Below the pieces are notes generated by a model that made no database searches, had not been told where the DNA came from, and saw only the letters and a list, made by a program, of their open reading frames with translations. The translations under genes were made by a program, and so were the position numbers. From IMG/VR virus record IMGVR_UViG_3300032334_000389, positions 1 through 58,656 of that record: a stretch of DNA of 58,656 bases; one strand, 5' to 3'. Positions 13,022 through 22,019 of this stretch are shown here, piece by piece; position 1 is the first letter of the stretch; each line of letters starts with the position of its first letter. Source of the DNA: a virus.

Positions 13022-13498
13022 TTAATACTGCTTAGCCTTCTGTATTGCCTCGTTCATCTCTAAGATCATCTTGCGGTAACCGCGCGCGATGTAACCAGCA
13101 TCCTTTCTAAAGATTGGGTTTTTAGTTGGATGGGTGGTAATACCCTCCTCACCGCTAAGCTTCTTGTACACAGCAGCCATAAGTCGCTTACCCTTGAACG
13201 ATAGCGTATATAGTGCCTTCTCGTTTCCATTCCTCTCGCGCCAGGGTACAATCCAGTCTCCCTCGACTAGCCTCTTAAACCTGTGGGTATCCCAGCTCAT
13301 AATTCTCTCAAACTTCTCAAAGTCGTGCTCCGAAAAGAGGTTCTCGGAATATAGGAATAGTAGCATCTCTAAATCTGGGTAGGATAATCCATAAGATTCT
13401 GATACCCAGTATCTTACAACACGCCAGTACTTAAGCCAGTCGTGTTTTGGCTCAACCCTTTGGTAGTTCTTAACGATTATTTTCTTTCTTAATTTCAT
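13022..13498 (-). CDS. Winged-helix DNA-binding protein, MarR-like, 158 aa
   Basis: Residues about 20-110 follow a winged-helix plan: YWRVVRYWVSESYGLSYPDLEMLLFLY, then helix FEKFERIMSWDTHRFKRLVEGDWI as the likely recognition part, then a wing (ERNGNEKALYTLSFKGKRL). I recognise this family from Bacteroidota phages, where it is called MarR-like. It is transcribed leftward from the palindromic promoter at 13.5 kb that also drives the late genes, so it is well placed to control that switch, possibly by autoregulation. Direct evidence for its target is lacking. Confidence 0.72.
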   Translation of the reverse strand: MKLRKKIIVKNYQRVEPKHDWLKYWRVVRYWVSESYGLSYPDLEMLLFLYSENLFSEHDFEKFERIMSWDTHRFKRLVEGDWIVPWRERNGNEKALYTLSFKGKRLMAAVYKKLSGEEGITTHPTKNPIFRKDAGYIARGYRKMILEMNEAIQKAKQY

Positions 13499-13511
13499 TT
13501 TGATTTAATTA

Positions 13512-13529
13512 TTATCTTTGCAAAGATAA
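13512..13529. promoter_or_regulatory. Palindromic bidirectional promoter
   Basis: TTATCTTTGCAAAGATAA is a perfect 18-bp palindrome. It gives a TATCTTTG -7 box on the plus strand (13513-13520) toward the late genes and the same box on the minus strand (13528-13521) toward the regulator gene, whose ATG is at 13498. Start sites in opposite directions would lie only a few bases apart, so initiation on one strand should block the other. Clear -33 boxes were not found. Confidence 0.68.
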
Positions 13530-13542
13530 AACATTTAATATT

Positions 13543-13680
13543 ATGCCACTAAAGAAAGGATCAAGCGCTAAAGTTATAAGCGCAAATATAAGAACCGAGA
13601 TGAAACACGGTAAGCCACAGAAGCAGGCGATAGCAATTGCATTATCTAAGGCAGGTAAAACAAAAACAAATAAAAAATAA
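13543..13680 (+). CDS. Small basic protein, 45 aa
   Basis: [20 protein letters not shown] then [19 protein letters not shown] recognise this short KKGSS...[12 protein letters not shown] family from many phages; it has no assigned role. It is the first gene of the late operon, 22 bases after the promoter box. Strong positive charge suggests contact with nucleic acid. Confidence 0.68.
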   Translation: MPLKKGSSAKVISANIRTEMKHGKPQKQAIAIALSKAGKTKTNKK

Positions 13681-13685
13681 ATATT

Positions 13686-13838
13686 ATGAAAGCAAAAGTA
13701 ACAAAGAAAGTAGTAGTTGAAAAAGGAACTGGAGAAAAGTATGCGTCTAAAGCAGCGATGATGAAACACGAAAAGGGTGAAGGAAAGAAGATGCAGATGA
13801 AGGAAAAAATGATGATGGCTAAAAAAATGAAGAAATAA
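13686..13838 (+). CDS. Small Lys/Met-rich protein, 50 aa
   Basis: Begins MKAKVTKKVVVEKGTGEKY and ends in a Met/Lys-rich tail (KEKMMMAKKMKK). Probably disordered or helical on binding. Its stop shares one base with the next ATG (TAATG). DNA condensation in the head is one possible role, by composition only. Confidence 0.58.
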   Translation: MKAKVTKKVVVEKGTGEKYASKAAMMKHEKGEGKKMQMKEKMMMAKKMKK

Positions 13839-14008
13839 TGAAAGCTAAAAAAGGAATGGGGTTTAAAGCTGCTGCTGAAAGCATAGCTAATAAACAAGGT
13901 ATTTCTATGGACAGAGCTTCTGCTATTTTAGCTGTTGGTGCAAGAAAAGCATCACCTGCTGCAAAGAAAGCAAATCCAAACTTGAAAAAAGTTATTAAGA
14001 AAAAATAA
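13838..14008 (+). CDS. Small basic protein, 56 aa
   Basis: MKAKKGMGFKAAAESIANKQ, then GISMDRASAILAVGARKASP. The central part (AAAESIANKQGISMDRASAILA) looks like a short helix-turn-helix packing unit and recurs in small phage proteins; the rest is Lys/Ala-rich. It is coupled by TAATG on both sides within the late micro-gene cassette. Confidence 0.6.
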   Translation: MKAKKGMGFKAAAESIANKQGISMDRASAILAVGARKASPAAKKANPNLKKVIKKK

Positions 14009-14286
14009 TGCCAGGTAGAACAGCCAAATACTATGCATCAAATCCAGAGGCTCGTAAGAAGCGCCTTGAGTATCAGAAGGAGTACAACAAGCAGGACCGT
14101 GAGGTTAAGAAGCGTGTTGAACTAAATGCTGAGAACCGCAAGCGTGGTACATATGGTAATGGTGACGGTAAGGACGTAGCTCATACCAAGTCAGGAACAA
14201 AATTACAGGCTGCTTCGGTAAATCGCGGTTCGCGATCTGCGATGCCTGGAGATAAAAGAGCAAGAGGAAATGGCAGACAAAAGTAA
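14008..14286 (+). CDS. Basic phage protein, 92 aa (GTYGNGDGKD family)
   Basis: N-terminal helix-rich basic part (ARKKRLEYQKEYNKQDREV), then RGTYGNGDGKDVAHT and a Gly/Arg-rich tail with ASVNRGSRSAMPGDKRAR. I recognise this motif set from many marine phages including cyanophages, where it is uncharacterised; it resembles a degraded HNH-associated repeat. It may be a packaged DNA-binding protein, which is inference. Confidence 0.68.
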   Translation: MPGRTAKYYASNPEARKKRLEYQKEYNKQDREVKKRVELNAENRKRGTYGNGDGKDVAHTKSGTKLQAASVNRGSRSAMPGDKRARGNGRQK

Positions 14287-14560
14287 GATGAAGTGTAATG
14301 TTCCTCAAAAGAGTGACAGGGCAGGAAAGAAGAGAATGGTTAAGGCTTGTGAGAATGGTCAAGAAAAACTTATTCACTACGGAGCGGTAGGATACGGAAA
14401 CAACTACTCTGACGCAGCTCGTAAGTCATTCAAGGCTAGACACAAGTGCGACACTGCTGACAGCAAGTTAACAGATAGACATTGGGCTTGTAAGGATTTA
14501 TGGGGAGGAAAGGGTGGAAACACAACGCCTAATCCTAAAAATAGACAAGGGAAGTACTAA
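14270..14560 (+). CDS. Basic phage protein, 96 aa (KSFKARHKC family)
   Basis: KLIHYGAVGYGNNYSDAARK, then SFKARHKCDTADSKLTDRHW. Cys and His residues (Cys9, Cys27, His60, Cys61, His71, Cys74) could bind a metal. The family is known to me from cyanophages and other marine phages and often sits beside the following DUF5872-like gene. It overlaps the previous gene by 17 bases. Function unknown. Confidence 0.66.
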   Translation: MADKSKMKCNVPQKSDRAGKKRMVKACENGQEKLIHYGAVGYGNNYSDAARKSFKARHKCDTADSKLTDRHWACKDLWGGKGGNTTPNPKNRQGKY

Positions 14561-14895
14561 TGAAGGACGCGTGCTACAAAAAAGTTAAGTCTAGTTACGA
14601 TGTGTTCCCATCTGCAAGAGCATCTCAAGCTATAGCCAAGTGCAGAAAGGCTTCTGGTAATGTAAATAAGACAGAGGCAGGTAAGGATCTGAAGAGATGG
14701 GAGAGCGAGAAGTGGGTTGACACAAGAACAAATAAACCCTGTGGTGCAGGAGGAAAGAATGAGTACTGCAGACCAACTAAAAGAGTTTCAAGTGAGACTC
14801 CAAAGACAAAGTCTGAGTTAAGTTCGAGTCAACTTAAACAAAAGAAGGCAGAGAAATCAAAAGTAGGAATGGGTAAAAGAGTAACTAAGATATGA
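14560..14895 (+). CDS. DUF5872-like basic protein, 111 aa
   Basis: The N-terminus CYKKVKSSYDVFPSARASQA, then IAKCRK, and later KWVDTR, PCGAGGKNEYCRP and TKRVSSETP correspond to the pattern of DUF5872 proteins found in phages and giant viruses. Four cysteines may coordinate a metal. It shares one base with the previous stop. Virion or DNA-associated function suspected; family name given with moderate confidence. Confidence 0.68.
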   Translation: MKDACYKKVKSSYDVFPSARASQAIAKCRKASGNVNKTEAGKDLKRWESEKWVDTRTNKPCGAGGKNEYCRPTKRVSSETPKTKSELSSSQLKQKKAEKSKVGMGKRVTKI

Positions 14896-15008
14896 AAAAA
14901 GGAACAGCTAGAGCAAAACAGTACGAGTCAAAGGCTTCACTTGATGGTAAGATGAAGTACCTAAAAGGAAATGTTGGTAAGGTAACTAAAAATAAGAAAC
15001 TATGTTAG
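14892..15008 (+). CDS. Small basic protein, 38 aa
   Basis: MKKGTARAKQYESKASLDGK, then MKYLKGNVGKVTKNKKLC. Highly charged and four-base coupled to the previous gene (ATGA). Too short for family assignment, but its fit within the chain of overlapping late micro-genes supports it as real. Confidence 0.55.
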   Translation: MKKGTARAKQYESKASLDGKMKYLKGNVGKVTKNKKLC

Positions 15009-15154
15009 GAGACGACATCGAGAAAATCACAAAAATGACAGGGATTAAATCTCTTGTCGATAAGGCTACAAAGGGGAAATGTGGATGTGGAGCTAGAAAA
15101 GAAAAGCTAAACAACCCAGCACTAAAAATTAACAAAATACTATATAAAAAATGA
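15002..15154 (+). CDS. Small protein with CGCGARK motif, 50 aa
   Basis: MLGDDIEKITKMTGIKSLVD, then ATKGKCGCGARKEKLN. The arrangement GD-x-IEK-x-TK-x-TGIK followed by C-G-C-x2-RKEKLN recurs in short Bacteroidota phage proteins. The two cysteines may bind metal. It overlaps the previous gene by seven bases and the next by four. Confidence 0.63.
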   Translation: MLGDDIEKITKMTGIKSLVDKATKGKCGCGARKEKLNNPALKINKILYKK

Positions 15155-15633
15155 AGTTTTTAAAGACACATTACGGAAGAGCGATTAACGTAATTCCAAG
15201 CGACACAGTAAATATTCCTAACCCCGCTGGTCTTGGATTGACTGGAACTACTGACAACACTGGAACAAATCAGCTTAGAGACAGCTTAGCTAACTTTACA
15301 ACAAATCTTTTAGGGGCTATTGTTGTAAATACTACAACCACTGCAATTGCTAATGTTGTTGGTTTTGGAAATTCTGGAATATTAATTTTAGACGCTGATA
15401 TATTTACTAATTCAGGAGATAATTACGCCATCTACAACTCGGACAATAACCAGGGTTGTGCTATTTATATTCCAAAACAAGCGCCAGGACACTTAAAAGT
15501 TTTAACTATTGGAGGAGATCTTATTGATTTTATAGCTTGTGGAGACGAACAAGCAAGTATGATTCTTCCAGTAAATGTACTTAGAGTTTTCTCTACTGAC
15601 ATAGGATTAGCAAATCTAGTAGCACTCTGGTAA
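15151..15633 (+). CDS. Putative virion or decoration protein, 160 aa
   Basis: Beta-rich sequence with low charge: IPSDTVNIPNPAGLGLTGTT at the N-terminus, then AIVVNTTTTAIANVVGFGNS and a C-terminal LPVNVLRVFSTD. I recognise similar N-termini in small phage structural proteins of unknown placement. It lies between the basic micro-genes and the lysis genes. A capsid decoration role is possible. Confidence 0.55.
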   Translation: MKFLKTHYGRAINVIPSDTVNIPNPAGLGLTGTTDNTGTNQLRDSLANFTTNLLGAIVVNTTTTAIANVVGFGNSGILILDADIFTNSGDNYAIYNSDNNQGCAIYIPKQAPGHLKVLTIGGDLIDFIACGDEQASMILPVNVLRVFSTDIGLANLVALW

Positions 15634-15634
15634 G

Positions 15635-15844
15635 ATGAGTAGAAAGAATCTAGATACGCTGATCAACAAGTGGATAAGTAGGAAGCTTTTTGTTTTCCTT
15701 GTAGCCACATTACTTCTTTGGCTTGCTGACCTTGAGTCATCAGACTGGACATTGATAGCTGTGGTGTACCTTGGAAGTCAGACTGTATTAGATTCAGTTG
15801 TTGCATACAATAAATCAAAGAATAATAATGGACAAGGAATATAG
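15635..15844 (+). CDS. Holin-like membrane protein, 69 aa
   Basis: Two hydrophobic segments, KLFVFLVATLLLWLAD (about 17-32) and WTLIAVVYLGSQTVLDSVVA (38-57), with a polar C-terminus. Size, topology and position two genes before the lysozyme fit a holin that opens the inner membrane at lysis. The C-terminus overlaps the next gene by 17 bases. Confidence 0.62.
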   Translation: MSRKNLDTLINKWISRKLFVFLVATLLLWLADLESSDWTLIAVVYLGSQTVLDSVVAYNKSKNNNGQGI

Positions 15845-16124
15845 TGAGCGACTCGATAGGATCGAGCAGCACCTTAGACTATTAAAGGATAGTGATATAG
15901 ATAAGACTACTCTTCTTTTAAATATACAGAACGCGTTGACTGGAAGTGCACTTAATGGAAATAAGGGCATAGTAAAACAGATCAACGATATAGATGATAG
16001 GGTTGAAGAACTTGAAAAATTTAAGGGAGAGATATCTGTATACGTGAATCAGTTTAAGGTAGCGTTTGTCATTATATTTGGAGCACTTGTCACACTTATA
16101 TTTAAATTATTCTCTTTAAAATGA
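15828..16124 (+). CDS. Coiled-coil protein with C-terminal membrane span, 98 aa
   Basis: MDKEYSERLDRIEQHLRLLK opens an amphipathic coiled-coil region to about residue 75, followed by a span FKVAFVIIFGALVTLIFKLF. This plan matches XhlA-like accessory lysis proteins. ATG 15828 is preferred over one ten codons earlier, since the protein then starts with a typical charged coil. It overlaps both the holin-like gene and the lysozyme gene (four bases), giving one lysis cassette. Confidence 0.63.
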   Translation: MDKEYSERLDRIEQHLRLLKDSDIDKTTLLLNIQNALTGSALNGNKGIVKQINDIDDRVEELEKFKGEISVYVNQFKVAFVIIFGALVTLIFKLFSLK

Positions 16125-16612
16125 GAACCAGTATAGTAGGAATTAACCTTATAAAGGAGTTTGAGTCTTTACACGATGGAGATTTATCACACATAGGGCT
16201 CCAACCAAAGATGGATCCGATAGGAATATGGACTGAAGGTTATGGAAAGGCTATGCGAGGAGACAATGGATGCTTCTTAAAAGGAAAGAAGGACAAAGAT
16301 AAGGCGTATGCTGGAATTACAATACATAACGAGGCAGAGGCAAACTCAGAATTAATAAAAAGTTTAGAAGGTCGTGAGCTGACAGTGTCTAAGAAGATAA
16401 AGATTCCGTTAACACAGAACCAGTTCGATGCCCTTGTGAGCTACACGTATAATACTGGAGGATCTGATACGCTGTTTAAACTTATAAATAAGAAGTCTCC
16501 AGAGGATCAGATAAGAAAGTGGTTCGAGACAAAGTATATAACAGCAAACGGAGTTAGGCTGCAAGGATTAGTGAGAAGGAGAAAGGCAGAGTCTGACTTA
16601 TTTTTTAAATAA
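16121..16612 (+). CDS. Endolysin, GH24 lysozyme
   Basis: A 163-aa T4/P22-type lysozyme that cleaves the peptidoglycan glycan strand. The catalytic triad region is visible: Glu15 in IKEFESL, Asp32 in MDPIGIWTEGYG and Thr38. PLTQNQFDALVSYTYNTG and the C-terminal GLVRRRKAESDLF are family hallmarks. Gly after the catalytic Glu is replaced by Ser and TIGYG by TEGYG, both tolerable changes. No signal peptide, so it needs the holin. Confidence 0.9.
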   Translation: MRTSIVGINLIKEFESLHDGDLSHIGLQPKMDPIGIWTEGYGKAMRGDNGCFLKGKKDKDKAYAGITIHNEAEANSELIKSLEGRELTVSKKIKIPLTQNQFDALVSYTYNTGGSDTLFKLINKKSPEDQIRKWFETKYITANGVRLQGLVRRRKAESDLFFK

Positions 16613-17184
16613 TGAATAGAGTACCATACATAGTAATAGTTGTCTTAGTAATTGTTATAATATTAATGCGTAGTTGTAATAATGTTGATAGCAAAGAGAC
16701 AACATACATAAAAACTGATACAATCTGGAAAGAGACTAAGGATACGATAACAAAAAATGTAAAGGTTTTTAGTGTGAAGTATGTACCAGTTAAGGAACCT
16801 ATATTTACAAGTATAGATACCTGCAATAAAGAGTATAACAAACAGACAGTATATAGAGATACAATTAAGCTTGATAGCATTGGAGATATAAAAATTATAG
16901 ATACAGTATTTCAGAACAGGTTAGGTAAAAGAACTATACTTAAGGATTACAAAATACCTCTTGTTACCAAGACAATTACAATTATTAAAGCACAACAACC
17001 AAACAGACAGCTTTACATAGGAGGTAACTTGTTTGGTGACAGGAGAGCCCCACAGATGATAACCCCTGGGTTATTATATAAGGACAGGAAGGACAGAATT
17101 TATATGGCTAATGTTGGAGTTAATTTTGATGGCACCTTTACTTACGGTATCGGAGCTTATTGGAAGATAAAATTAAAAAAATAA
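16612..17184 (+). CDS. Membrane-anchored protein, possible spanin, 190 aa
   Basis: N-terminal span YIVIVVLVIVIILM followed directly by RSCNN, whose Cys could be a lipobox-like or membrane-proximal residue. A long charged periplasmic part with Thr/Asp/Lys repeats follows, then a compact C-terminus (LYIGGNLFGDRRAPQMITPG) resembling a small outer-membrane-type beta domain. One-base overlap with the lysozyme stop. A unimolecular spanin linking both membranes is a reasonable guess; DUF6808-like phage proteins share this layout. Confidence 0.5.
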   Translation: MNRVPYIVIVVLVIVIILMRSCNNVDSKETTYIKTDTIWKETKDTITKNVKVFSVKYVPVKEPIFTSIDTCNKEYNKQTVYRDTIKLDSIGDIKIIDTVFQNRLGKRTILKDYKIPLVTKTITIIKAQQPNRQLYIGGNLFGDRRAPQMITPGLLYKDRKDRIYMANVGVNFDGTFTYGIGAYWKIKLKK

Positions 17185-20169
17185 ATGACAAAGATAAGTC
17201 AATACAGTACAGATGTTAACATCACAGGTAACGACAAGTGGATTGGATCTGATGCTCAGAATTATCTGATAACAAAGAATTTTACTCCAAACAACTTAGC
17301 AAGCTTTTTTAATGGAAATAATGTTATAGATATTGGAACGTCTATACGTTATACGTACCAGACTTTAGATCCAGGTGAGTTAAGAAACCAAGGAACTATT
17401 TCATTTGAGACAGAGATAGGACCACAGGTTAACTTCTCTGCTATAACAACATTCCTGATAGCTAAGAACACACTAAAACAAAATGACGTAAGTGAGTATT
17501 TAAATTTCTTAATTGATGGAAAAGTATTACTGTCTAAGGCTAGTAATATAAATGTATTTGGTTACTACAAGATAACAAGCCTAACTCCTTGGATTACTAA
17601 TCCAGACTTCTTTGTAATTACCGTTGATTTCTTGGCTGGTAACGGATTCATATATGAAGATCTAGATTACCTAGTTAGTTTAGTGGATAAAGCACAGGAC
17701 TCTGTAGCTCCAACACTTCAAAGTGTTGTTAACGCTGGCAATGGAATTTCTAATTTTGGAGGAACAGGCATTGCGTCTATACAGTCTACAAACTTTACAA
17801 ATAATAGGACGTTATATTTAAATGATAACTCTTATCCAACTATAAGATTAGTTGATAACGGTAACGCATCTCATAATTTAACTATTGATCTTGATACTAT
17901 AAGTTTAAATGGTACATCATATAACTGGTCTACAATTGTAAATCCTACAGGATTTGTTCCATACACGGGTGCGACATCAAATGTTAATATCGGAATACAC
18001 AGTTTTATAGCAAATGATGGAGTATATAATTCAGAAATGTCTCCATCATATTTTGGCGTTGAAAATGCTGCTGCTACAACACTTGGTTTATTAGAATATA
18101 ATCAGTTATCTTTAGTAAGTCCAACTAGTTCTATGGCAATGACTGCTGCTGGAATTACATTTCCTAATGCTTCAGTGCAGGTTACAGCATTTCCTCCTGC
18201 AGGAGGTACAATATCTCAATATATAGCAGGTGATGGCTCATTAGCTACATTTCCAACTATACCAACAATTGGCACTTGGGGAACATTAAACTATCCAACC
18301 TGGACTACAGGTACACCATTTGTAAAAATGACTGCTGCTGGAACATTTGCTTTAGATACAAATACATATGTAACAACAGGTAATTCAAAATTACAGAATG
18401 CGTATGATAATTCTACTGATGGAAAAATAGTATTAGACCTTACAAGAGGAGCGTTTAAGGTTCGAGGAATAATAGGGACTACAAATATTATTGAAGGTTA
18501 TGCTGCAGGAATAAGCACTCCAGAGTTTTATGTAGATAATGTTTGTAATGTTATTGGAAAATATATATATGGTACCTGGTTTAATGTTGAGTATAATACA
18601 GGACTTCAAGATAATAGTGGAACTGTTCAGTTAAAACCACAGTACGATGGAATACCAGGGCAAGGAAGATGGGAAAGTAATCAAAGAATAAATTACCTAG
18701 CAGACTATTCAGCCTTATATTCAAATAGAAGTCTTATTGACAAAGGTTATGCTGACACAACTTATGTTCCAATATCAAGAACATTAACTATTAATGGTAC
18801 TACTTATGATTTAAGTACTGATAGAAGTTGGACAATAGCTGCAGGTGTATCATCAGTATCAGCAACATCTCCTATAACTTCTAGTGGAGGAGCAACACCT
18901 GTTATATCTACATCAATGTCTACTAATAAACTTATTGGTAGAAGTACTGCAGGCCCAGGTATAATGGAAGAAATTACTATTGGTAGTGGACTTACTTTAT
19001 CAGGAGGAACTTTATCTTCAAGTGGAAGCACATCTCCTCTTACTACTAAGGGTGATTTATATACATTTAATTCAACAAATACAAGGCTTCCTGTAGGGCT
19101 TGATACACAAATATTAATAGCAGATAGTACGACATCAACAGGATTAAAATGGGGAACCAATACTGCTGCTACACCAACAGGATATTACTTAGCAATATCA
19201 GATAGTACAACACAAGATAATCCTACAGCAAATATACCGAGAGCTGTAAAGTTTAATACTACAGATTTAGCTAATGGATTCTCTTTACAAACACAAACTG
19301 CTGTTTTTACAGGGACTATAAATAATGGTGGAGCAGGTGCAGGAACTATATTAACTGTTACAGGTGTTACGTCAGGAACATTAAAAGTAGGAATGGTATT
19401 GACAGGTGGCAGTATAACAGCAGGAACTTTTATATCTGCATTTACAAGTGGTACAGGGGGAATAGGTACTTATGTAGTATCAGTTTCTCAACTTAAAACC
19501 TCTGCTACTTATACAGGAACAATGACTTCTCAGATTGTTGTTGCTAATACAGGAATTTATAATTTGCAGTTTTCCTCTCAAATGGATAAGAGTGATTCAG
19601 GAGTTGATTATGTAAATTTTTGGTTGAGAAGAAATGGAACTGATGTAACTGCAAGTTCAGGTGTTATATCATTACAAGGTAATAGTCCTGCATATATGAT
19701 GGCTGCTTGGAATTATCTTATAGAATTAATAGCAGGAGATATAATAGAATTATATTGGGCAAGTACAGATATTAATATGTCAATATTATCAGAAACTGCT
19801 CAGACAAGTCCATTTGCACACCCTGCTGTTCAATCCACTATACTTACTATTACACAACAGAGTGGTATAATGGCAGGTACAGGAATGACTTCCTTAACCA
19901 CTACAGGATCAAGTGGACCTGCAACATATAACTCAGGTACAGGAGCATTAAATATACCTCAGTATATGAGTGCATCCACAAGAAGAAATGCAAACAATAG
20001 CTCAAATAATAATATAAACTATTGTGGAGTAGCTTTAGGAACAGGAGTGAGTGAAAGTTCAGCAGTGTGGACTATAACAAGATTAACAATAGCTGCAAGT
20101 GGTTCAATTACTACTGCAACTGCTACAAATGTAGCTTGGACAAATAGAGAATCAGCAATATATACATAA
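17185..20169 (+). CDS. Tail fibre / receptor-binding protein, 994 aa
   Basis: Starts [20 protein letters not shown], an adaptor-like start also found in the 82-aa protein at 22006. Residues up to about 215 are of average composition. After that come long Thr/Ser/Gly/Asn-rich beta repeats ([32 protein letters not shown]) typical of trimeric fibres. A virion beta-sandwich [17 protein letters not shown] near 710 and a globular C-terminal tip with [15 protein letters not shown] follow. The codon composition becomes more AT-rich from about base 17,820, suggesting exchange of the distal part. Host recognition is inferred. Confidence 0.8.
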   Translation: MTKISQYSTDVNITGNDKWIGSDAQNYLITKNFTPNNLASFFNGNNVIDIGTSIRYTYQTLDPGELRNQGTISFETEIGPQVNFSAITTFLIAKNTLKQNDVSEYLNFLIDGKVLLSKASNINVFGYYKITSLTPWITNPDFFVITVDFLAGNGFIYEDLDYLVSLVDKAQDSVAPTLQSVVNAGNGISNFGGTGIASIQSTNFTNNRTLYLNDNSYPTIRLVDNGNASHNLTIDLDTISLNGTSYNWSTIVNPTGFVPYTGATSNVNIGIHSFIANDGVYNSEMSPSYFGVENAAATTLGLLEYNQLSLVSPTSSMAMTAAGITFPNASVQVTAFPPAGGTISQYIAGDGSLATFPTIPTIGTWGTLNYPTWTTGTPFVKMTAAGTFALDTNTYVTTGNSKLQNAYDNSTDGKIVLDLTRGAFKVRGIIGTTNIIEGYAAGISTPEFYVDNVCNVIGKYIYGTWFNVEYNTGLQDNSGTVQLKPQYDGIPGQGRWESNQRINYLADYSALYSNRSLIDKGYADTTYVPISRTLTINGTTYDLSTDRSWTIAAGVSSVSATSPITSSGGATPVISTSMSTNKLIGRSTAGPGIMEEITIGSGLTLSGGTLSSSGSTSPLTTKGDLYTFNSTNTRLPVGLDTQILIADSTTSTGLKWGTNTAATPTGYYLAISDSTTQDNPTANIPRAVKFNTTDLANGFSLQTQTAVFTGTINNGGAGAGTILTVTGVTSGTLKVGMVLTGGSITAGTFISAFTSGTGGIGTYVVSVSQLKTSATYTGTMTSQIVVANTGIYNLQFSSQMDKSDSGVDYVNFWLRRNGTDVTASSGVISLQGNSPAYMMAAWNYLIELIAGDIIELYWASTDINMSILSETAQTSPFAHPAVQSTILTITQQSGIMAGTGMTSLTTTGSSGPATYNSGTGALNIPQYMSASTRRNANNSSNNNINYCGVALGTGVSESSAVWTITRLTIAASGSITTATATNVAWTNRESAIYT

Positions 20170-20180
20170 AAAATAAAATT

Positions 20181-20471
20181 ATGCCAATTACAAGTACAAA
20201 CCCAATTGAAGTAGATGGAAATGTTTATCCATACTATATGATTAATTTAGCAATATCTCCACTAGTTAAACCAACTGATATAGGTGGTAGTGTAGCTATG
20301 AGATTAACACCTTATAGATTATTAGATGATGGAAGTTCAGTAAGTTTACCAGATAATTCTATTCCTATCACTTATATGGATGTTTTTGAAAGTGGAGATG
20401 CAGATGCTATAAATGCAGCTATAACTATTATGGGTGCTTTGCAAACATTTATTAACGAAAAAAGTCTTTAA
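20181..20471 (+). CDS. Small protein between fibre genes, 96 aa
   Basis: Begins MPITSTNPIEVDGNVYPYYM, then LAISPLVKPTDIGGSVAMRL, and ends in a helix (INAAITIMGALQTFINEK). It lies two bases before the beta-helix fibre. Probably a fibre chaperone, joint or baseplate component; no family name can be given. Codon use is as AT-rich as the adjoining fibres, so they may have arrived together. Confidence 0.55.
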   Translation: MPITSTNPIEVDGNVYPYYMINLAISPLVKPTDIGGSVAMRLTPYRLLDDGSSVSLPDNSIPITYMDVFESGDADAINAAITIMGALQTFINEKSL

Positions 20472-20473
20472 TT

Positions 20474-21736
20474 ATGGCAGTTAGATATGCAGTAGCAAGT
20501 GGTAATTGGAGTAATACTGCTACTTGGAATGGTGGTACATTACCAACAAGTGCAGACGATGTTTATGCAAATGGTTTTACTGTTACTATAAATGGTACTT
20601 TTACTGTATTATCAATTAGAAATACATTAAATGCAGCACCTGTTGTTTTAGCAGGTGGACAATTTATATATGCAAATGGTGGTAATTTAACTTGTACTGC
20701 TACACAAGCTATTTATGTTGGTTCAACTACTCCAACTTTAGAAATGACTTTGGCAAGTGGAAATACTGCAACATTTAATGGAAGTATTGCAACATTAACA
20801 CAAACTGCATCTTATAATTGTATTAGGTTATCTAATTCGGGTACATTAAATTGTAATGGTAATTATAGTATTGATGGTTCAGCAACTGCTAATAGATATA
20901 TAATCCAAAGTACATCAACTGGAACACTTAATATAGTAGGAGATTTATCATTAACAAGCACTTCAGGTGGTGGTTTTGCAAATGCTTTAAATATAGCTGG
21001 AACTGGAACTACAAATATTACAGGAAATATAACAGGTGGGCCAGCTGGTGCTTTAGGAGTAGTTACAATATTAGGAACTGCTGCTGGACCAATTAATATT
21101 ACAGGAAATGCAAGTACAACAGGTTATCCTGCTATTGGTTTAAATACAAGTAATACTTTGACTGTAATAGGAAATGTATCAACAACAGGAACACAACCTG
21201 CAATATTTAATCAAACAGTAGCTGCTACAATATCAATTACAGGAATAGTAACAGCAGGAGTATCAGCACCAGCTATTTATTCTTCATTTGCATTACAAAC
21301 AAGTTATTCATCAGGAACTTATGTAAAAGTAAGTGGTAATGTAATTAATTCAACTAATAATATGGCTATTGTAGCACCAAGAGTTGCTATTGATATAAAT
21401 ACTTCAAGTTGGTTATTTCAAATTAGTACAGGTGGTAATAGAACATTATATGCAGCTGGTGTTGCTTTAGGAAATCCTGCAACAACAAATGTAAGAAGTG
21501 GAACAGTTTATGGAGCATCAAGTGAATTAACAGGAACATTAATTGTACCATCTCCTTCTAATGTATTACAGGGTGTTGGAACAGATGCTACAGTGGGAAC
21601 ATTGTTAATGACACCAGCACAATTTTGGAACTACCTAATTAGCAGTGGTTTCACAGCAAATAGTATTGGAGATAGATTACAAAATGCAAGCACTGTTGCT
21701 ACAACTGGTGGACAAATAGCATCATATAATATCTAA
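20474..21736 (+). CDS. Beta-solenoid tail appendage protein, 420 aa
   Basis: N-terminal MAVRYAVASGNWSNTATWNG and LPTSADDVYANGFTVTING match a common start of phage and bacterial beta-helix proteins. Residues about 50-330 are short repeated strands rich in Gly/Thr/Asn (LNIVGDLSLTS, NITGNITGG, INITGNAST). The C-terminus has NVRSGTVYG and LLMTPAQFWNYLISSGF, a recurrent fibre end module. A second receptor-binding fibre or enzymatic spike without visible catalytic residues. Confidence 0.68.
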   Translation: MAVRYAVASGNWSNTATWNGGTLPTSADDVYANGFTVTINGTFTVLSIRNTLNAAPVVLAGGQFIYANGGNLTCTATQAIYVGSTTPTLEMTLASGNTATFNGSIATLTQTASYNCIRLSNSGTLNCNGNYSIDGSATANRYIIQSTSTGTLNIVGDLSLTSTSGGGFANALNIAGTGTTNITGNITGGPAGALGVVTILGTAAGPINITGNASTTGYPAIGLNTSNTLTVIGNVSTTGTQPAIFNQTVAATISITGIVTAGVSAPAIYSSFALQTSYSSGTYVKVSGNVINSTNNMAIVAPRVAIDINTSSWLFQISTGGNRTLYAAGVALGNPATTNVRSGTVYGASSELTGTLIVPSPSNVLQGVGTDATVGTLLMTPAQFWNYLISSGFTANSIGDRLQNASTVATTGGQIASYNI

Positions 21737-21746
21737 AATAATTTTA

Positions 21747-21754
21747 TATCTTTG
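21747..21754 (+). promoter_or_regulatory. Late promoter -7 box
   Basis: TATCTTTG 16 bases before the ATG at 21771. Matches TAnnTTTG and lies in the short gap after the fibre genes, so it can restart transcription toward the packaging genes. Confidence 0.62.
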
Positions 21755-21770
21755 TAAAAAATTTAATAAA

Positions 21771-22019
21771 ATGAAAGCAATAGAAAAACAAGAATTAGAA
21801 ACATTAAGAGAATTAAACAAGAGCTTCATAGAACTTAGAACAAAGTTAGCAGATTTAGAGATTGCAAATCGAAATATCCAATCTCAAAAAAATTTAGTAT
21901 TTAGTGATATGGATAAGTTATCATCTGAATTTAAATCAATAGAGGCTGACTTGCTAGAGAAGTACGGAAATGTAAAGATAAACTTAGAAACAGGAGAAAT
22001 AACAGATGACAAAGATTAG
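21771..22019 (+). CDS. Coiled-coil protein, 82 aa
   Basis: Residues 1-65 are a continuous heptad-like helix (LETLRELNKSFIELRTKLAD), followed by a short acidic tail (LETGEITDDKD). It overlaps the next gene by 14 bases. Probably a trimeric or dimeric fibre-associated or assembly protein; no family recognised. Confidence 0.6.
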   Translation: MKAIEKQELETLRELNKSFIELRTKLADLEIANRNIQSQKNLVFSDMDKLSSEFKSIEADLLEKYGNVKINLETGEITDDKD

